A stretch of 64,000 nucleotides of DNA from Salvelinus alpinus (taxonomy: Eukaryota > Chordata > Actinopteri > Salmoniformes > Salmonidae): positions 15,089,572-15,153,571 of the forward strand of contig NC_092091.1 in assembly GCF_045679555.1 (NCBI RefSeq), given 5' to 3'. How positions within the stretch are numbered: the first letter of the stretch is position 1; each line of letters begins with the position of its first letter. Positions 27,001 through 40,000 of this stretch are shown here, in pieces. The notes beneath the pieces were generated by a model, which searched no databases, was not told where the DNA came from, and worked only from the letters and a program-made list of their open reading frames with translations. A program made the position numbers and the translations under genes.

Positions 27001-27597
27001 CCAGCAACTTCATGGTGGCTGGGACAAAACAAAAGTGTAATTTAACGTTGGTTGTGTGTGTGGTGTGTTTGTGTCCTTGTTATTATCAGAGACAGTTTGA
27101 CAGTATCTTATTTGCTGTTTTGGGGATGTGTAATTTTCCACTGCTAATCGACAATACAACACACATTATCACAGTGATATGGTTGCAATGACTCATTTGT
27201 CTGGTAATATGTGAAGAACTCTCGTCACACATTCTGTTTGTTTTGCCTGGAGATAGACAAATTACTCCCCTTTAATGTTTTACGAGGCAATAAATACAAT
27301 TGAAATCAAGTACATTACATACTGTCAGTCTGAACAGCAATTTAAAAGTAATGGCTGTTTCCATGGCTGTTTCTAGCAAACATATAGAAATGGGTTGTGT
27401 GAAGCAGTGGAATAATCACACTTGTTCTCTTTTTGTTTGATGCTTCCCCTCCTGATTTGATTGCAGTGGTGGTTCTTTGGGGAGGAGAGACAGCGCCACA
27501 CGGTCACGCACAGGAAGACTCCTGGAAGAAGATCCTTTCTTTTCTGGAGGAGCACCTATATCGAAGCACAGATGTGACCTCACCGTCAAATCTGTGA
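24096..27597 (+). CDS. Acyl-CoA thioesterase / BAAT-like hydrolase, copy 1
   Basis: Ten exons: 24096-24291, 24416-24515, 24616-24806, 24931-25100, 26011-26130, 26246-26328, 26437-26530, 26678-26758, 26895-27036, 27467-27597; 1,308 nt, 435 aa, all GT-AG. The N-terminal half is the thioesterase/BAAT N-terminal domain (DEKFSLIVQNL, DYWEAFGHYVSDA, HTPMVVHISVYRGH). The C-terminal half is an alpha/beta-hydrolase: nucleophile Ser242 in GLSFG, Asp334 in VGEDDQNW, His369 in YPGAGHLIEPPY. BAAT amidating enzymes have Cys at the nucleophile, so Ser points to acyl-CoA hydrolysis. The protein ends SNL, a permissive PTS1-like tripeptide, so peroxisomes are plausible. The exon 9 donor (AAAAGT before GTAATT) is set by the phase of exon 10. 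Substrate (fatty acyl-CoA or bile-acid-CoA) cannot be told from sequence. It is the only copy with native DNA further upstream. Confidence 0.9.
25531..25578 (+). mobile_element. L2-type LINE 3' tail fragment, intron 4 of copy 1
   Basis: GTAAGTCGCTCTGGATAAAA followed by GCGTCTGCTAAAT forms a short stem with a GGATA loop, the 3' structure that UnaL2/L2 reverse transcriptases recognise. The same fragment sits at the matching place in every unit. Confidence 0.7.
25735..25975 (-). mobile_element. tRNA-derived SINE-like element in intron 4, unit 1
   Basis: On the minus strand the head reads GTGTCCGCCCTGAGAATGG and the B-box-like GAGTTCGATCC, then CCCGGCCAAGTCATACCAAT. The body continues through GACTAGCGTCCCGTCAAGG. 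It predates the tandem duplication because all units carry it. Family name not assigned. Confidence 0.65.
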
Positions 27598-28022
27598 CCA
27601 GGCCAGAGACACAGACATTTTATTTAAAAAATTGTAATTATGACGTATCTTAATTCTCATCAGAGATGTGATGAAAGATAATTATGTTGACAAGTGTGCG
27701 TGGGATTAAACCACATAACTCAACGAGCCGATGTCCCAATCCAAATGTTGCCGTTCCTTTTCTCCTGGTTTTGGTGATCTACACGAGCCATAACGTTCAA
27801 AGATCGAGAAGATCTCTCAGAGTTGGTGCATTGTTTCAAATGTTTCATTCAGTTTTTCATTTCAATTAAATAGACCTTGTCACTGCTTTCTTTCCAGTTT
27901 TACTGCTGTCACAAGCAATATTGCATCTAAACCTGATAACTTTTACTACTGTGCATTTCTACTTTTAAAAAGGCGCTATTACTAATAGGTTGTATAAAAT
28001 TCCTGTAAAATTGTCATCCTTG

Positions 28023-28028
28023 AATAAA
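28023..28028 (+). terminator. Polyadenylation signal AATAAA, copy 1
   Basis: AATAAA lies 426 nt after the stop codon, in CTTGAATAAAGG. Repeated at 34486, 40949, 49303 and 55768 in the other copies. Confidence 0.6.
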
Positions 28029-29894
28029 GGAAAGCGTTTGAAAATGTAAGAACTCACCCCATTCCTTTTTTTCATGGTCAGTTTTTATCTGAATATCAAA
28101 TCATTTCTGGATAACAGTTAAGTACCTTACTGTTATTGTTTCCTTTTGACCATTTTAATATAAAACAAAGGTGCTATTCTCATTCACAAAATATCAAGAG
28201 GTTCTCGAGAGGTATCGATTCTCAAGCGACACTATTGTAATGTAAATTTACAAAATGATCACGTCTCGGGCACTACCTCAGGAGGTCATGCACTCGCCCT
28301 AAAGTTGCCTCCCCCCCCCCTCCAAGCAGAGCATTGTAAACAGAATTCTTGTTCAGCCCAACAGTCCTACAGTATAAATGGTAATAGCAGAGCAAAGTTT
28401 TTGAAACAACTGAAAAATATAGAAATTTTCCTAATATTTGAGACTTTTATTTGAAATTACAGTTACAGCTTTACAGCATGTTCCATTCTGAAATTGTCAC
28501 AGTGGTAAGCTGCACTGTACCACGTAAAACTATGGAAGCCCATACCTGCTAGGCCGCGGGTATTTTGATACTATCAAACAAATTGGATATGTTTTTTAAT
28601 TTGTAATATTGTGTGTTGATTTCAGAGGTGGCACCACAGGTCCTACAGTCAAATCAAAATCAAATCAAATTTTATTGGTCACATACACATGGTTAGCATA
28701 TGTTAATTTGAGTGTAGCGAAATGCAGTCATGAGGGGCAAATTATTTTCCTGGGGCTCAGAGTTCTTCCTGATCTGGTAACCTAACCAACTCTGGACCCA
28801 CGTTGAACTGTATGACATAGTAATAAATCAACGGTAAAAAAAACTAAATGTTTTTATATGAGCTATGATGGAACCAGATTATTTTTCTAATCAGGTCATA
28901 TGGTTAAAGAAAGCATTTCAACCCTGTCAAACTGCAGCAACCTTTATACTTGTTCATATGAATTCTATTTTAAAACTAAACTAGTGGGGGGGGGGGGGGG
29001 TCCTTAACCCAGACAAAGAGACAACAACTGCGATTGGACAATAGAACTAATAGGGCTGAGCTTGCTTTGTGTAGGCCTTTGCATCTGTAATAAATATTCA
29101 TACACTATGTCATTACTATTGTATTGATTGATTAATTCCTGTCTATACTTTTGGATTAAATAGGCCTAGGTTGCCCAGCCACCCAAAATTTGAATATAAA
29201 CCACATTTGATCACATTTTCTCAGAACACAAATAAATGGGCCTATTTTAGGCTAGAAATACATAACGTTACCGCTTTGTTTCCCCACGCCCAGATGGGAT
29301 CAGAGCGCATAAGCTTCTCGTGGCTACCTGCAGCTGGGGTTGTTATTAGTAGGTTACAATTGATCAGACTGAAGCACAGGTGAATTGTGCACGAGTTGAC
29401 AATTTATTTTGTGGGGGAGATGGGCTTCCAGATAATATAGCTCGGCAACCCCCCCAGTGAATTCACTTATACACACTTTGTCAGTCGCATTTTGCTTTTA
29501 CCACATGTAATGATTTGCATGATATTGATTGAAATGAAGCCTGGTTTGTTGTAAGGTAGGCCTACTGTTGTTTTATATTGTATGAGAAGGGTAATCGTAC
29601 ATTTTTGATAGGTTAACGTTTCTTGATGAAGACATGCTGTTAGCAAGTCTGTGCTTTTGTCATGAAGCTAAAATGTAGGGTAGGCTAATGAGTGTAGCCT
29701 ACAGACGACAAAAAATAAGCCATTTGTCTGCCCATGCTTGTGAATTGTTGCATTATTCAAAAGTGTAATATGGTTAAGATGAAAAGTCGCTTGCATAGTT
29801 GAAACATGCTCACTGGCTAGTGTCTATGCTGAGATATTTATGGTAAATGTCCATTGCCAAGCCCCCGAACAATCTCTCGGCACATGACATTACG
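28029..29894. other. Intergenic part of unit 1
   Basis: Contains a poly-C run (about 28311-28320), a LINE tail (28650-28728) and a run of 15 G at 28986-29000. No gene seen in the remaining 1.8 kb, nor in the matching part of other units. Homopolymer lengths differ between units (G: 15, 15, 14, 16, 10). Confidence 0.6.
28650..28728 (-). mobile_element. LINE 3' tail fragment, unit 1
   Basis: CAAATCAAATTTTATTGGTC then ACATACACATGGTTAGCATA is the reverse complement of a common salmonid LINE tail (TTTGATTTGATT end). Confidence 0.7.
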
Positions 29895-30168
29895 TTGCTG
29901 GGCATCTCCGGCGCGGCCCACGCTTGGATTGCGTCCTACCTGACAGGTCGCTCCTACCAGGTGGCGTGGCGAGAATCTGTCTCCGCACCACGCGCTCTCA
30001 CCACTGGTGTCCCCCAGGGCTCTGTTCTAGGCCCTCTCCTATTCTCGCTATACACCAAGTCACTTGGCTCTGTCATATCCTCACATGGTCTCTCCTATCA
30101 TTGCTATGCAGACGACACACAATTAATCTTCTCCTTTCCCCCCTCTGATAACCAGGTGGCGAATCGCA
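29895..30168 (+). mobile_element. L2-type LINE, cut at both ends, unit 1
   Basis: RT fragment: GISGAAHAWIASYLTGRSYQ, TGVPQGSVLGPLLFSLYTK and CYADDTQLIFSF with intact catalytic YADD. The 5' end is truncated in the usual LINE manner. The 3' end stops at GCGAATCGCA, the tandem-duplication breakpoint, not at a LINE end. Confidence 0.9.
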
Positions 30169-30558
30169 GTTGTTAGGACAACACTGGCAAGTTGGTAAAA
30201 CTGCGTAACGTTATATGCTACGTTTTGTAGAAGCTGGCGACATTAACGTTATTAATTAAGACTTCCAGAATATGGTATATTAGGCAACACTTTATTTTGT
30301 GCGGGTGATAATAACTGCTGTGTGATGCTACATTGTTTATTGTTGTCTGAATTGGTTGTTACACAGTAGCCTAGAGGTAAACACTTCCAATGCATTCTGC
30401 TCTGAGTCTTTCCAGCTCTAGCCCGTGACGCTCAGTCTGTCAACATGAACTTTGATCCTCCTTAACTGTGTTGTCTCATTTCACAATTTAAGCTACTTAC
30501 TAACGTTATATGTCGGTGCGGCTTTGTTGAGAGGAAATTTCTATGCAATTTTGACAGG

Positions 30559-33500
30559 ATGACGGAAAAAGCAGCGACGCCTATGCTTTTGCTTCACCCG
30601 TCCAGGGGACTAATCGATGAAAAGTTCAGTTTAATCGTCCAAAATTTGTCGCAAATTCAAGATATCACCTTGCACGCGCTGATCCACTCAGATGATGGCG
30701 ACTACTGGGAGGCCTTTGGCCACTATGTTAGTGATGCTACAGGACTTGTAAATGGTAGGCTACTTGTATTTAATGTCACACATTTTCATTGAAGTTTGTT
30801 TGTACTGTTATCAATAATTTTAAGAGTTCAATTCATATTTAAAACCCTCTCACATAAACTACCCAAATATCTTTACAGTTGCCAATGATTCAAGTTTAGG
30901 AGGGACATATGATGGCGTGGAACCCATGGGACTGTTGTGGAGCATGAGACCAGTACCTGGCAGTAGAATTGGACTCAGGTAAACTGAAACTCCACCCTAA
31001 AAATAATACATTGATAAAGTTGTAATTTTTTTATCAAAGGCCACCAGTTGAATTATAAACAATGTCTTGTAATTTTAGGTTGAGAAAGAAGGAGGTCCAC
31101 ACTCCCATGGTGGTGCACATCTCTGTGTACAGGGGACACATGAGTCAGGGGTTCAGAGAGCAGGTGGCCCTGGCGAGTGTCGTCACAGAGCGCTGGTACA
31201 TGGCCCCTGGAGTCCGCAGGGTCGACATCACAGAGGGAGGGGTCACAGGGACCCTATTCCTGCCACCAGGTATGTCATAGTTTTTAGCTACATACACCTC
31301 ACTTTCAATAATTACAATTAAAATCATCCAAAGATATGATTATCATAAGAGGATATATAGCCCAGGTCTGAACAGACCATGTTGTGTTGGAAGGACCCGG
31401 GCCCTTCCCTGCCCTGTTGGATCTGTGGGGTGGGGGTGGCGGTCTGGTGGAGTATCGCTCTGCCCTCCTGTCGTCGCATGGCTTTGTCTGTCTGGCCCTG
31501 GAGTACATGACACCCCGGACCTCTGGGGGCTCAACCTCTCATGTGGGGAACGAATACTTTGAGGTACCAGTATATGTTACTAGACCACTGCATTTTGGCT
31601 GATCTGCACTGTCATATTTAGTGTCATAGGTGCCTCAAATGACAGTGATCAACTGATATATAGCACATATTTTACTTTCACAAGGTGATATGCTCTGTAT
31701 ATGGTGTATTCTTATTCAGGAAGGAAGCTATAAGCTCTAGGTAATGAAACCCACAAAGCTCATCCAAAGGTTCGTTCACCTTGTCTGTGCAACCAATCCC
31801 TTGCACAACCAACACATTCAACTGTTATTTGTAGGAACTGACATTGGATTTTGTTCTTATCTTAATAGTGTGTTGTAAAATGTGTCATTGGGTTACGTTT
31901 GTTGAAGTATGAACCTTAAAGAAAACGTGACGAGACAACTAGACCAATTTCCTACAATAAAAAAAGTATGAGAAATGTATGCACTCACTACTGTAAGTCG
32001 CTCTGGATAAAAGCGTCTGCTAAATTACTAAAATGTAACCTTCTCCCACTTTTATGGTACTTACATTAATATTTAATAAAGTTATTACTACAGTAATAAA
32101 GAAACAGAATATCCTGTGTCAAAATATGACTGCTGTGGTAACAATTTAAAATCAAGTTTTGTACGACAGTCTTAGTAAGTGGCCTTGCACGAGCCTTGGT
32201 TTGTGCGAGCCGGAACGACTCATAGGGCAGGAGCCTACTATATCTCCTGTTTCTGTAGCGTGATACACCCCTTGACGGGACGCTAGTCTATCGCAGGGCC
32301 TTACCCCCAATCTATCTCCTTAATGCTGAGGGCCAAGCAGGGACGCATCGGTTACCATTTTTACAGTTATTGGTATGACTTGGCCGGGGATCGAACTCCC
32401 AACCTTCCATTCTCAGGGCGGACACACTGACCACAATTGTAGTTCATATGAAATGTTCTATTTTTCACTCTAGGCTGCGTTCACCGTTCTCAAACAGCAC
32501 CCTCAGGTGTGTGGGGACAGGATAGCGATACTGGGCCTGTCCTTTGGGACCTCAGTGGCTTTGGGGATGGCCGTGTACTCCACTGTGATTCAGGTAGGAG
32601 AGTGCTCATACCGCACTAGCAGAATAATGTGGAGATGTGTGTATATATTTGTGTTTTTGTCTGTGTGTGTTTGTATTTCGGTGTCTTATACTGTTGGTCC
32701 TCTATCAGCCCAGGTGTTTGGTATGTGTGAGTGGCAGTCATGTCCAGCCGGTGAAAGGCTCACTCTCTGATGTCTTCAGTGAGATTAATAAGTATGTGTA
32801 TTATCACGTGTTTAAAGATGTGTATACATTTGTGCTTCCACTTTGATCCTCTAATAATAATTCAATATAACTTACTCGTCTGTGTGTTTAATTTCCTAGA
32901 AACGTCCGTAACACTCGCTATGATGAGGAGAATCGAGTGATCTGGCGGGATCTGCTTCTACCCATTCCAACTGATCCAAACAAGAAAGTGGATGTGGGTT
33001 TAAATCAAACTGGATTCTACCCTGATTTTAACCTATACCCTCATTGTACTCACTTTATAGCTGTTCTCCCTTGTCTGTTTTGACTTTATAAGGAATGTAG
33101 CATTGTCTATCCCAATGGTTTACTGTTGTGTCCTGGTTAGGTGGGGCAGCTGAAATGTCCTGTTCTAATGATTGTGGGTGAGGATGACCAAAACTGGCCT
33201 GCCACTGAGTCAGCAGAGGACGTGAGTACAGTTTTTAACAATGCTTGGATTGCTGCAGAAATATGTATTATTAAAGTGGTTCTACTGTAATTTTTTACAG
33301 TATGTTTTTGATGCCCAACACTGATGTAGAACTGACAGAGTTCTTGTGCCTCCTCAGATGAAGCAGATGATGGAGAAAGCAGGGAACAGTCACCTGCTGA
33401 CCACTCTGTCCTACCCTGGAGCTGGTCACCTGATTGAACCGCCGTATAGTCCTCATATCCGTGCCAGCAACTTCATGGTGGCTGGGACAAAACAAAAGTG

Positions 33501-34060
33501 TAATTTAACGTTGGTTGTGTGTGTGGTGTGTTTGTGTCCTTGTTATTATCAGAGACAGTTTGACAGTATCTTATTTGCTGTTTTGGGGATGTGTAATTTT
33601 CCACTGCTAATCGACAATACAACACACATTATCACAGTGATATGGTTGCAATGACTCATTTGTCTGGTAATATGTGAAGAACTCTCGTCACACATTCTGT
33701 TTGTTTTGCCTGGAGATAGACAAATTACTCCCCTTTAATGTTTTACGAGGCAATAAATACAATTGAAATCAAGTACATTACATACTGTCAGTCTGAACAG
33801 CAATTTAAAAGTAATGGCTGTTTCCATGGCTGTTTCTAGCAAACATATAGAAATGGGTTGTGTGAAGCAGTGGAATAATCACACTTGTTCTCTTTTTGTT
33901 TGATGCTTCCCCTCCTGATTTGATTGCAGTGGTGGTTCTTTGGGGAGGAGAGACAGCGCCACACGGTCACGCACAGGAAGACTCCTGGAAGAAGATCCTT
34001 TCTTTTCTGGAGGAGCACCTATATCGAAGCACAGATGTGACCTCACCGTCAAATCTGTGA
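30559..34060 (+). CDS. Acyl-CoA thioesterase / BAAT-like hydrolase, copy 2
   Basis: Exons: 30559-30754, 30879-30978, 31079-31269, 31394-31563, 32474-32593, 32709-32791, 32900-32993, 33141-33221, 33358-33499, 33930-34060. The encoded 435-aa protein appears identical to copy 1 (Ser242, Asp334, His369, SNL end). The one difference I noticed near the gene is in the 3' UTR (CCAGGTCAGAG for CCAGGCCAGAG at about 34066). Beyond 390 bp upstream, its flank is the truncated L2 LINE of unit 1 rather than the native sequence, so its upstream control may differ from copy 1. Confidence 0.9.
32198..32438 (-). mobile_element. tRNA-derived SINE-like element in intron 4, unit 2
   Basis: Same element and position as in unit 1, carried along by the duplication. 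Confidence 0.65.
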
Positions 34061-35112
34061 CCAGGTCAGAGACACAGACATTTTATTTAAAAAATTGTAA
34101 TTATGACGTATCTTAATTCTCATCAGAGATGTGATGAAAGATAATTATGTTGACAAGTGTGCGTGGGATTAAACCACATAACTCAACGAGCCGATGTCCC
34201 AATCCAAATGTTGCCGTTCCTTTTCTCCTGGTTTTGGTGATCTACACGAGCCATAACGTTCAAAGATCGAGAAGATCTCTCAGAGTTGGTGCATTGTTTC
34301 AAATGTTTCATTCAGTTTTTCATTTCAATTAAATAGACCTTGTCACTGCTTTCTTTCCAGTTTTACTGCTGTCACAAGCAATATTGCATCTAAACCTGAT
34401 AACTTTTACTACTGTGCATTTCTACTTTTAAAAAGGCGCTATTACTAATAGGTTGTATAAAATTCCTGTAAAATTGTCATCCTTGAATAAAGGAAAGCGT
34501 TTGAAAATGTAAGAACTCACCCCATTCCTTTTTTTCATGGTCAGTTTTTATCTGAATATCAAATCATTTCTGGATAACAGTTAAGTACCTTACTGTTATT
34601 GTTTCCTTTTGACCATTTTAATATAAAACAAAGGTGCTATTCTCATTCACAAAATATCAAGAGGTTCTCGAGAGGTATCGATTCTCAAGCGACACTATTG
34701 TAATGTAAATTTACAAAATGATCACGTCTCGGGCACTACCTCAGGAGGTCATGCACTCGCCCTAAAGTTGCCTCCCCCCCCCCTCCAAGCAGAGCATTGT
34801 AAACAGAATTCTTGTTCAGCCCAACAGTCCTACAGTATAAATGGTAATAGCAGAGCAAAGTTTTTGAAACAACTGAAAAATATAGAAATTTTCCTAATAT
34901 TTGAGACTTTTATTTGAAATTACAGTTACAGCTTTACAGCATGTTCCATTCTGAAATTGTCACAGTGGTAAGCTGCACTGTACCACGTAAAACTATGGAA
35001 GCCCATACCTGCTAGGCCGCGGGTATTTTGATACTATCAAACAAATTGGATATGTTTTTTAATTTGTAATATTGTGTGTTGATTTCAGAGGTGGCACCAC
35101 AGGTCCTACAGT

Positions 35113-35191
35113 CAAATCAAAATCAAATCAAATTTTATTGGTCACATACACATGGTTAGCATATGTTAATTTGAGTGTAGCGAAATGCAGT
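35113..35191 (-). mobile_element. LINE 3' tail fragment, unit 2
   Basis: Same fragment as at 28650-28728, duplicated with the unit. Confidence 0.7.
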
Positions 35192-36357
35192 CATGAGGGG
35201 CAAATTATTTTCCTGGGGCTCAGAGTTCTTCCTGATCTGGTAACCTAACCAACTCTGGACCCACGTTGAACTGTATGACATAGTAATAAATCAACGGTAA
35301 AAAAAACTAAATGTTTTTATATGAGCTATGATGGAACCAGATTATTTTTCTAATCAGGTCATATGGTTAAAGAAAGCATTTCAACCCTGTCAAACTGCAG
35401 CAACCTTTATACTTGTTCATATGAATTCTATTTTAAAACTAAACTAGTGGGGGGGGGGGGGGGTCCTTAACCCAGACAAAGAGACAACAACTGCGATTGG
35501 ACAATAGAACTAATAGGGCTGAGCTTGCTTTGTGTAGGCCTTTGCATCTGTAATAAATATTCATACACTATGTCATTACTATTGTATTGATTGATTAATT
35601 CCTGTCTATACTTTTGGATTAAATAGGCCTAGGTTGCCCAGCCACCCAAAATTTGAATATAAACCACATTTGATCACATTTTCTCAGAACACAAATAAAT
35701 GGGCCTATTTTAGGCTAGAAATACATAACGTTACCGCTTTGTTTCCCCACGCCCAGATGGGATCAGAGCGCATAAGCTTCTCGTGGCTACCTGCAGCTGG
35801 GGTTGTTATTAGTAGGTTACAATTGATCAGACTGAAGCACAGGTGAATTGTGCACGAGTTGACAATTTATTTTGTGGGGGAGATGGGCTTCCAGATAATA
35901 TAGCTCGGCAACCCCCCCAGTGAATTCACTTATACACACTTTGTCAGTCGCATTTTGCTTTTACCACATGTAATGATTTGCATGATATTGATTGAAATGA
36001 AGCCTGGTTTGTTGTAAGGTAGGCCTACTGTTGTTTTATATTGTATGAGAAGGGTAATCGTACATTTTTGATAGGTTAACGTTTCTTGATGAAGACATGC
36101 TGTTAGCAAGTCTGTGCTTTTGTCATGAAGCTAAAATGTAGGGTAGGCTAATGAGTGTAGCCTACAGACGACAAAAAATAAGCCATTTGTCTGCCCATGC
36201 TTGTGAATTGTTGCATTATTCAAAAGTGTAATATGGTTAAGATGAAAAGTCGCTTGCATAGTTGAAACATGCTCACTGGCTAGTGTCTATGCTGAGATAT
36301 TTATGGTAAATGTCCATTGCCAAGCCCCCGAACAATCTCTCGGCACATGACATTACG

Positions 36358-36631
36358 TTGCTGGGCATCTCCGGCGCGGCCCACGCTTGGATTGCGTCCT
36401 ACCTGACAGGTCGCTCCTACCAGGTGGCGTGGCGAGAATCTGTCTCCGCACCACGCGCTCTCACCACTGGTGTCCCCCAGGGCTCTGTTCTAGGCCCTCT
36501 CCTATTCTCGCTATACACCAAGTCACTTGGCTCTGTCATATCCTCACATGGTCTCTCCTATCATTGCTATGCAGACGACACACAATTAATCTTCTCCTTT
36601 CCCCCCTCTGATAACCAGGTGGCGAATCGCA
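36358..36631 (+). mobile_element. L2-type LINE, cut at both ends, unit 2
   Basis: Same RT fragment as in unit 1, ending at the junction GAATCGCA/GTTGTTAGG. Confidence 0.9.
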
Positions 36632-37021
36632 GTTGTTAGGACAACACTGGCAAGTTGGTAAAACTGCGTAACGTTATATGCTACGTTTTGTAGAAGCTGG
36701 CGACATTAACGTTATTAATTAAGACTTCCAGAATATGGTATATTAGGCAACACTTTATTTTGTGCGGGTGATAATAACTGCTGTGTGATGCTACATTGTT
36801 TATTGTTGTCTGAATTGGTTGTTACACAGTAGCCTAGAGGTAAACACTTCCAATGCATTCTGCTCTGAGTCTTTCCAGCTCTAGCCCGTGACGCTCAGTC
36901 TGTCAACATGAACTTTGATCCTCCTTAACTGTGTTGTCTCATTTCACAATTTAAGCTACTTACTAACGTTATATGTCGGTGCGGCTTTGTTGAGAGGAAA
37001 TTTCTATGCAATTTTGACAGG

Positions 37022-40000
37022 ATGACGGAAAAAGCAGCGACGCCTATGCTTTTGCTTCACCCGTCCAGGGGACTAATCGATGAAAAGTTCAGTTTAATCG
37101 TCCAAAATTTGTCGCAAATTCAAGATATCACCTTGCACGCGCTGATCCACTCAGATGATGGCGACTACTGGGAGGCCTTTGGCCACTATGTTAGTGATGC
37201 TACAGGACTTGTAAATGGTAGGCTACTTGTATTTAATGTCACACATTTTCATTGAAGTTTGTTTGTACTGTTATCAATAATTTTAAGAGTTCAATTCATA
37301 TTTAAAACCCTCTCACATAAACTACCCAAATATCTTTACAGTTGCCAATGATTCAAGTTTAGGAGGGACATATGATGGCGTGGAACCCATGGGACTGTTG
37401 TGGAGCATGAGACCAGTACCTGGCAGTAGAATTGGACTCAGGTAAACTGAAACTCCACCCTAAAAATAATACATTGATAAAGTTGTAATTTTTTTATCAA
37501 AGGCCACCAGTTGAATTATAAACAATGTCTTGTAATTTTAGGTTGAGAAAGAAGGAGGTCCACACTCCCATGGTGGTGCACATCTCTGTGTACAGGGGAC
37601 ACATGAGTCAGGGGTTCAGAGAGCAGGTGGCCCTGGCGAGTGTCGTCACAGAGCGCTGGTACATGGCCCCTGGAGTCCGCAGGGTCGACATCACAGAGGG
37701 AGGGGTCACAGGGACCCTATTCCTGCCACCAGGTATGTCATAGTTTTTAGCTACATACACCTCACTTTCAATAATTACAATTAAAATCATCCAAAGATAT
37801 GATTATCATAAGAGGATATATAGCCCAGGTCTGAACAGACCATGTTGTGTTGGAAGGACCCGGGCCCTTCCCTGCCCTGTTGGATCTGTGGGGTGGGGGT
37901 GGCGGTCTGGTGGAGTATCGCTCTGCCCTCCTGTCGTCGCATGGCTTTGTCTGTCTGGCCCTGGAGTACATGACACCCCGGACCTCTGGGGGCTCAACCT
38001 CTCATGTGGGGAACGAATACTTTGAGGTACCAGTATATGTTACTAGACCACTGCATTTTGGCTGATCTGCACTGTCATATTTAGTGTCATAGGTGCCTCA
38101 AATGACAGTGATCAACTGATATATAGCACATATTTTACTTTCACAAGGTGATATGCTCTGTATATGGTGTATTCTTATTCAGGAAGGAAGCTATAAGCTC
38201 TAGGTAATGAAACCCACAAAGCTCATCCAAAGGTTCGTTCACCTTGTCTGTGCAACCAATCCCTTGCACAACCAACACATTCAACTGTTATTTGTAGGAA
38301 CTGACATTGGATTTTGTTCTTATCTTAATAGTGTGTTGTAAAATGTGTCATTGGGTTACGTTTGTTGAAGTATGAACCTTAAAGAAAACGTGACGAGACA
38401 ACTAGACCAATTTCCTACAATAAAAAAAGTATGAGAAATGTATGCACTCACTACTGTAAGTCGCTCTGGATAAAAGCGTCTGCTAAATTACTAAAATGTA
38501 ACCTTCTCCCACTTTTATGGTACTTACATTAATATTTAATAAAGTTATTACTACAGTAATAAAGAAACAGAATATCCTGTGTCAAAATATGACTGCTGTG
38601 GTAACAATTTAAAATCAAGTTTTGTACGACAGTCTTAGTAAGTGGCCTTGCACGAGCCTTGGTTTGTGCGAGCCGGAACGACTCATAGGGCAGGAGCCTA
38701 CTATATCTCCTGTTTCTGTAGCGTGATACACCCCTTGACGGGACGCTAGTCTATCGCAGGGCCTTACCCCCAATCTATCTCCTTAATGCTGAGGGCCAAG
38801 CAGGGACGCATCGGTTACCATTTTTACAGTTATTGGTATGACTTGGCCGGGGATCGAACTCCCAACCTTCCATTCTCAGGGCGGACACACTGACCACAAT
38901 TGTAGTTCATATGAAATGTTCTATTTTTCACTCTAGGCTGCGTTCACCGTTCTCAAACAGCACCCTCAGGTGTGTGGGGACAGGATAGCGATACTGGGCC
39001 TGTCCTTTGGGACCTCAGTGGCTTTGGGGATGGCCGTGTACTCCACTGTGATTCAGGTAGGAGAGTGCTCATACCGCACTAGCAGAATAATGTGGAGATG
39101 TGTGTATATATTTGTGTTTTTGTCTGTGTGTGTTTGTATTTCGGTGTCTTATACTGTTGGTCCTCTATCAGCCCAGGTGTTTGGTATGTGTGAGTGGCAG
39201 TCATGTCCAGCCGGTGAAAGGCTCACTCTCTGATGTCTTCAGTGAGATTAATAAGTATGTGTATTATCACGTGTTTAAAGATGTGTATACATTTGTGCTT
39301 CCACTTTGATCCTCTAATAATAATTCAATATAACTTACTCGTCTGTGTGTTTAATTTCCTAGAAACGTCCGTAACACTCGCTATGATGAGGAGAATCGAG
39401 TGATCTGGCGGGATCTGCTTCTACCCATTCCAACTGATCCAAACAAGAAAGTGGATGTGGGTTTAAATCAAACTGGATTCTACCCTGATTTTAACCTATA
39501 CCCTCATTGTACTCACTTTATAGCTGTTCTCCCTTGTCTGTTTTGACTTTATAAGGAATGTAGCATTGTCTATCCCAATGGTTTCCTGTTGTGTCCTGGT
39601 TAGGTGGGGCAGCTGAAATGTCCTGTTCTAATGATTGTGGGTGAGGATGACCAAAACTGGCCTGCCACTGAGTCAGCAGAGGACGTGAGTACAGTTTTTA
39701 ACAATGCTTGGATTGCTGCAGAAATATGTATTATTAAAGTGGTTCTACTGTAATTTTTTACAGTATGTTTTTGATGCCCAACACTGATGTAGAACTGACA
39801 GAGTTCTTGTGCCTCCTCAGATGAAGCAGATGATGGAGAAAGCAGGGAACAGTCACCTGCTGACCACTCTGTCCTACCCTGGAGCTGGTCACCTGATTGA
39901 ACCGCCGTATAGTCCTCATATCCGTGCCAGCAACTTCATGGTGGCTGGGACAAAACAAAAGTGTAATTTAACGTTGGTTGTGTGTGTGGTGTGTTTGTGT

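Noticed and set aside
29847-30176. A host gene ending at the unit junction
   Set aside because: The sequence is an L2 reverse transcriptase fragment; its stop arises where the LINE meets the next unit.
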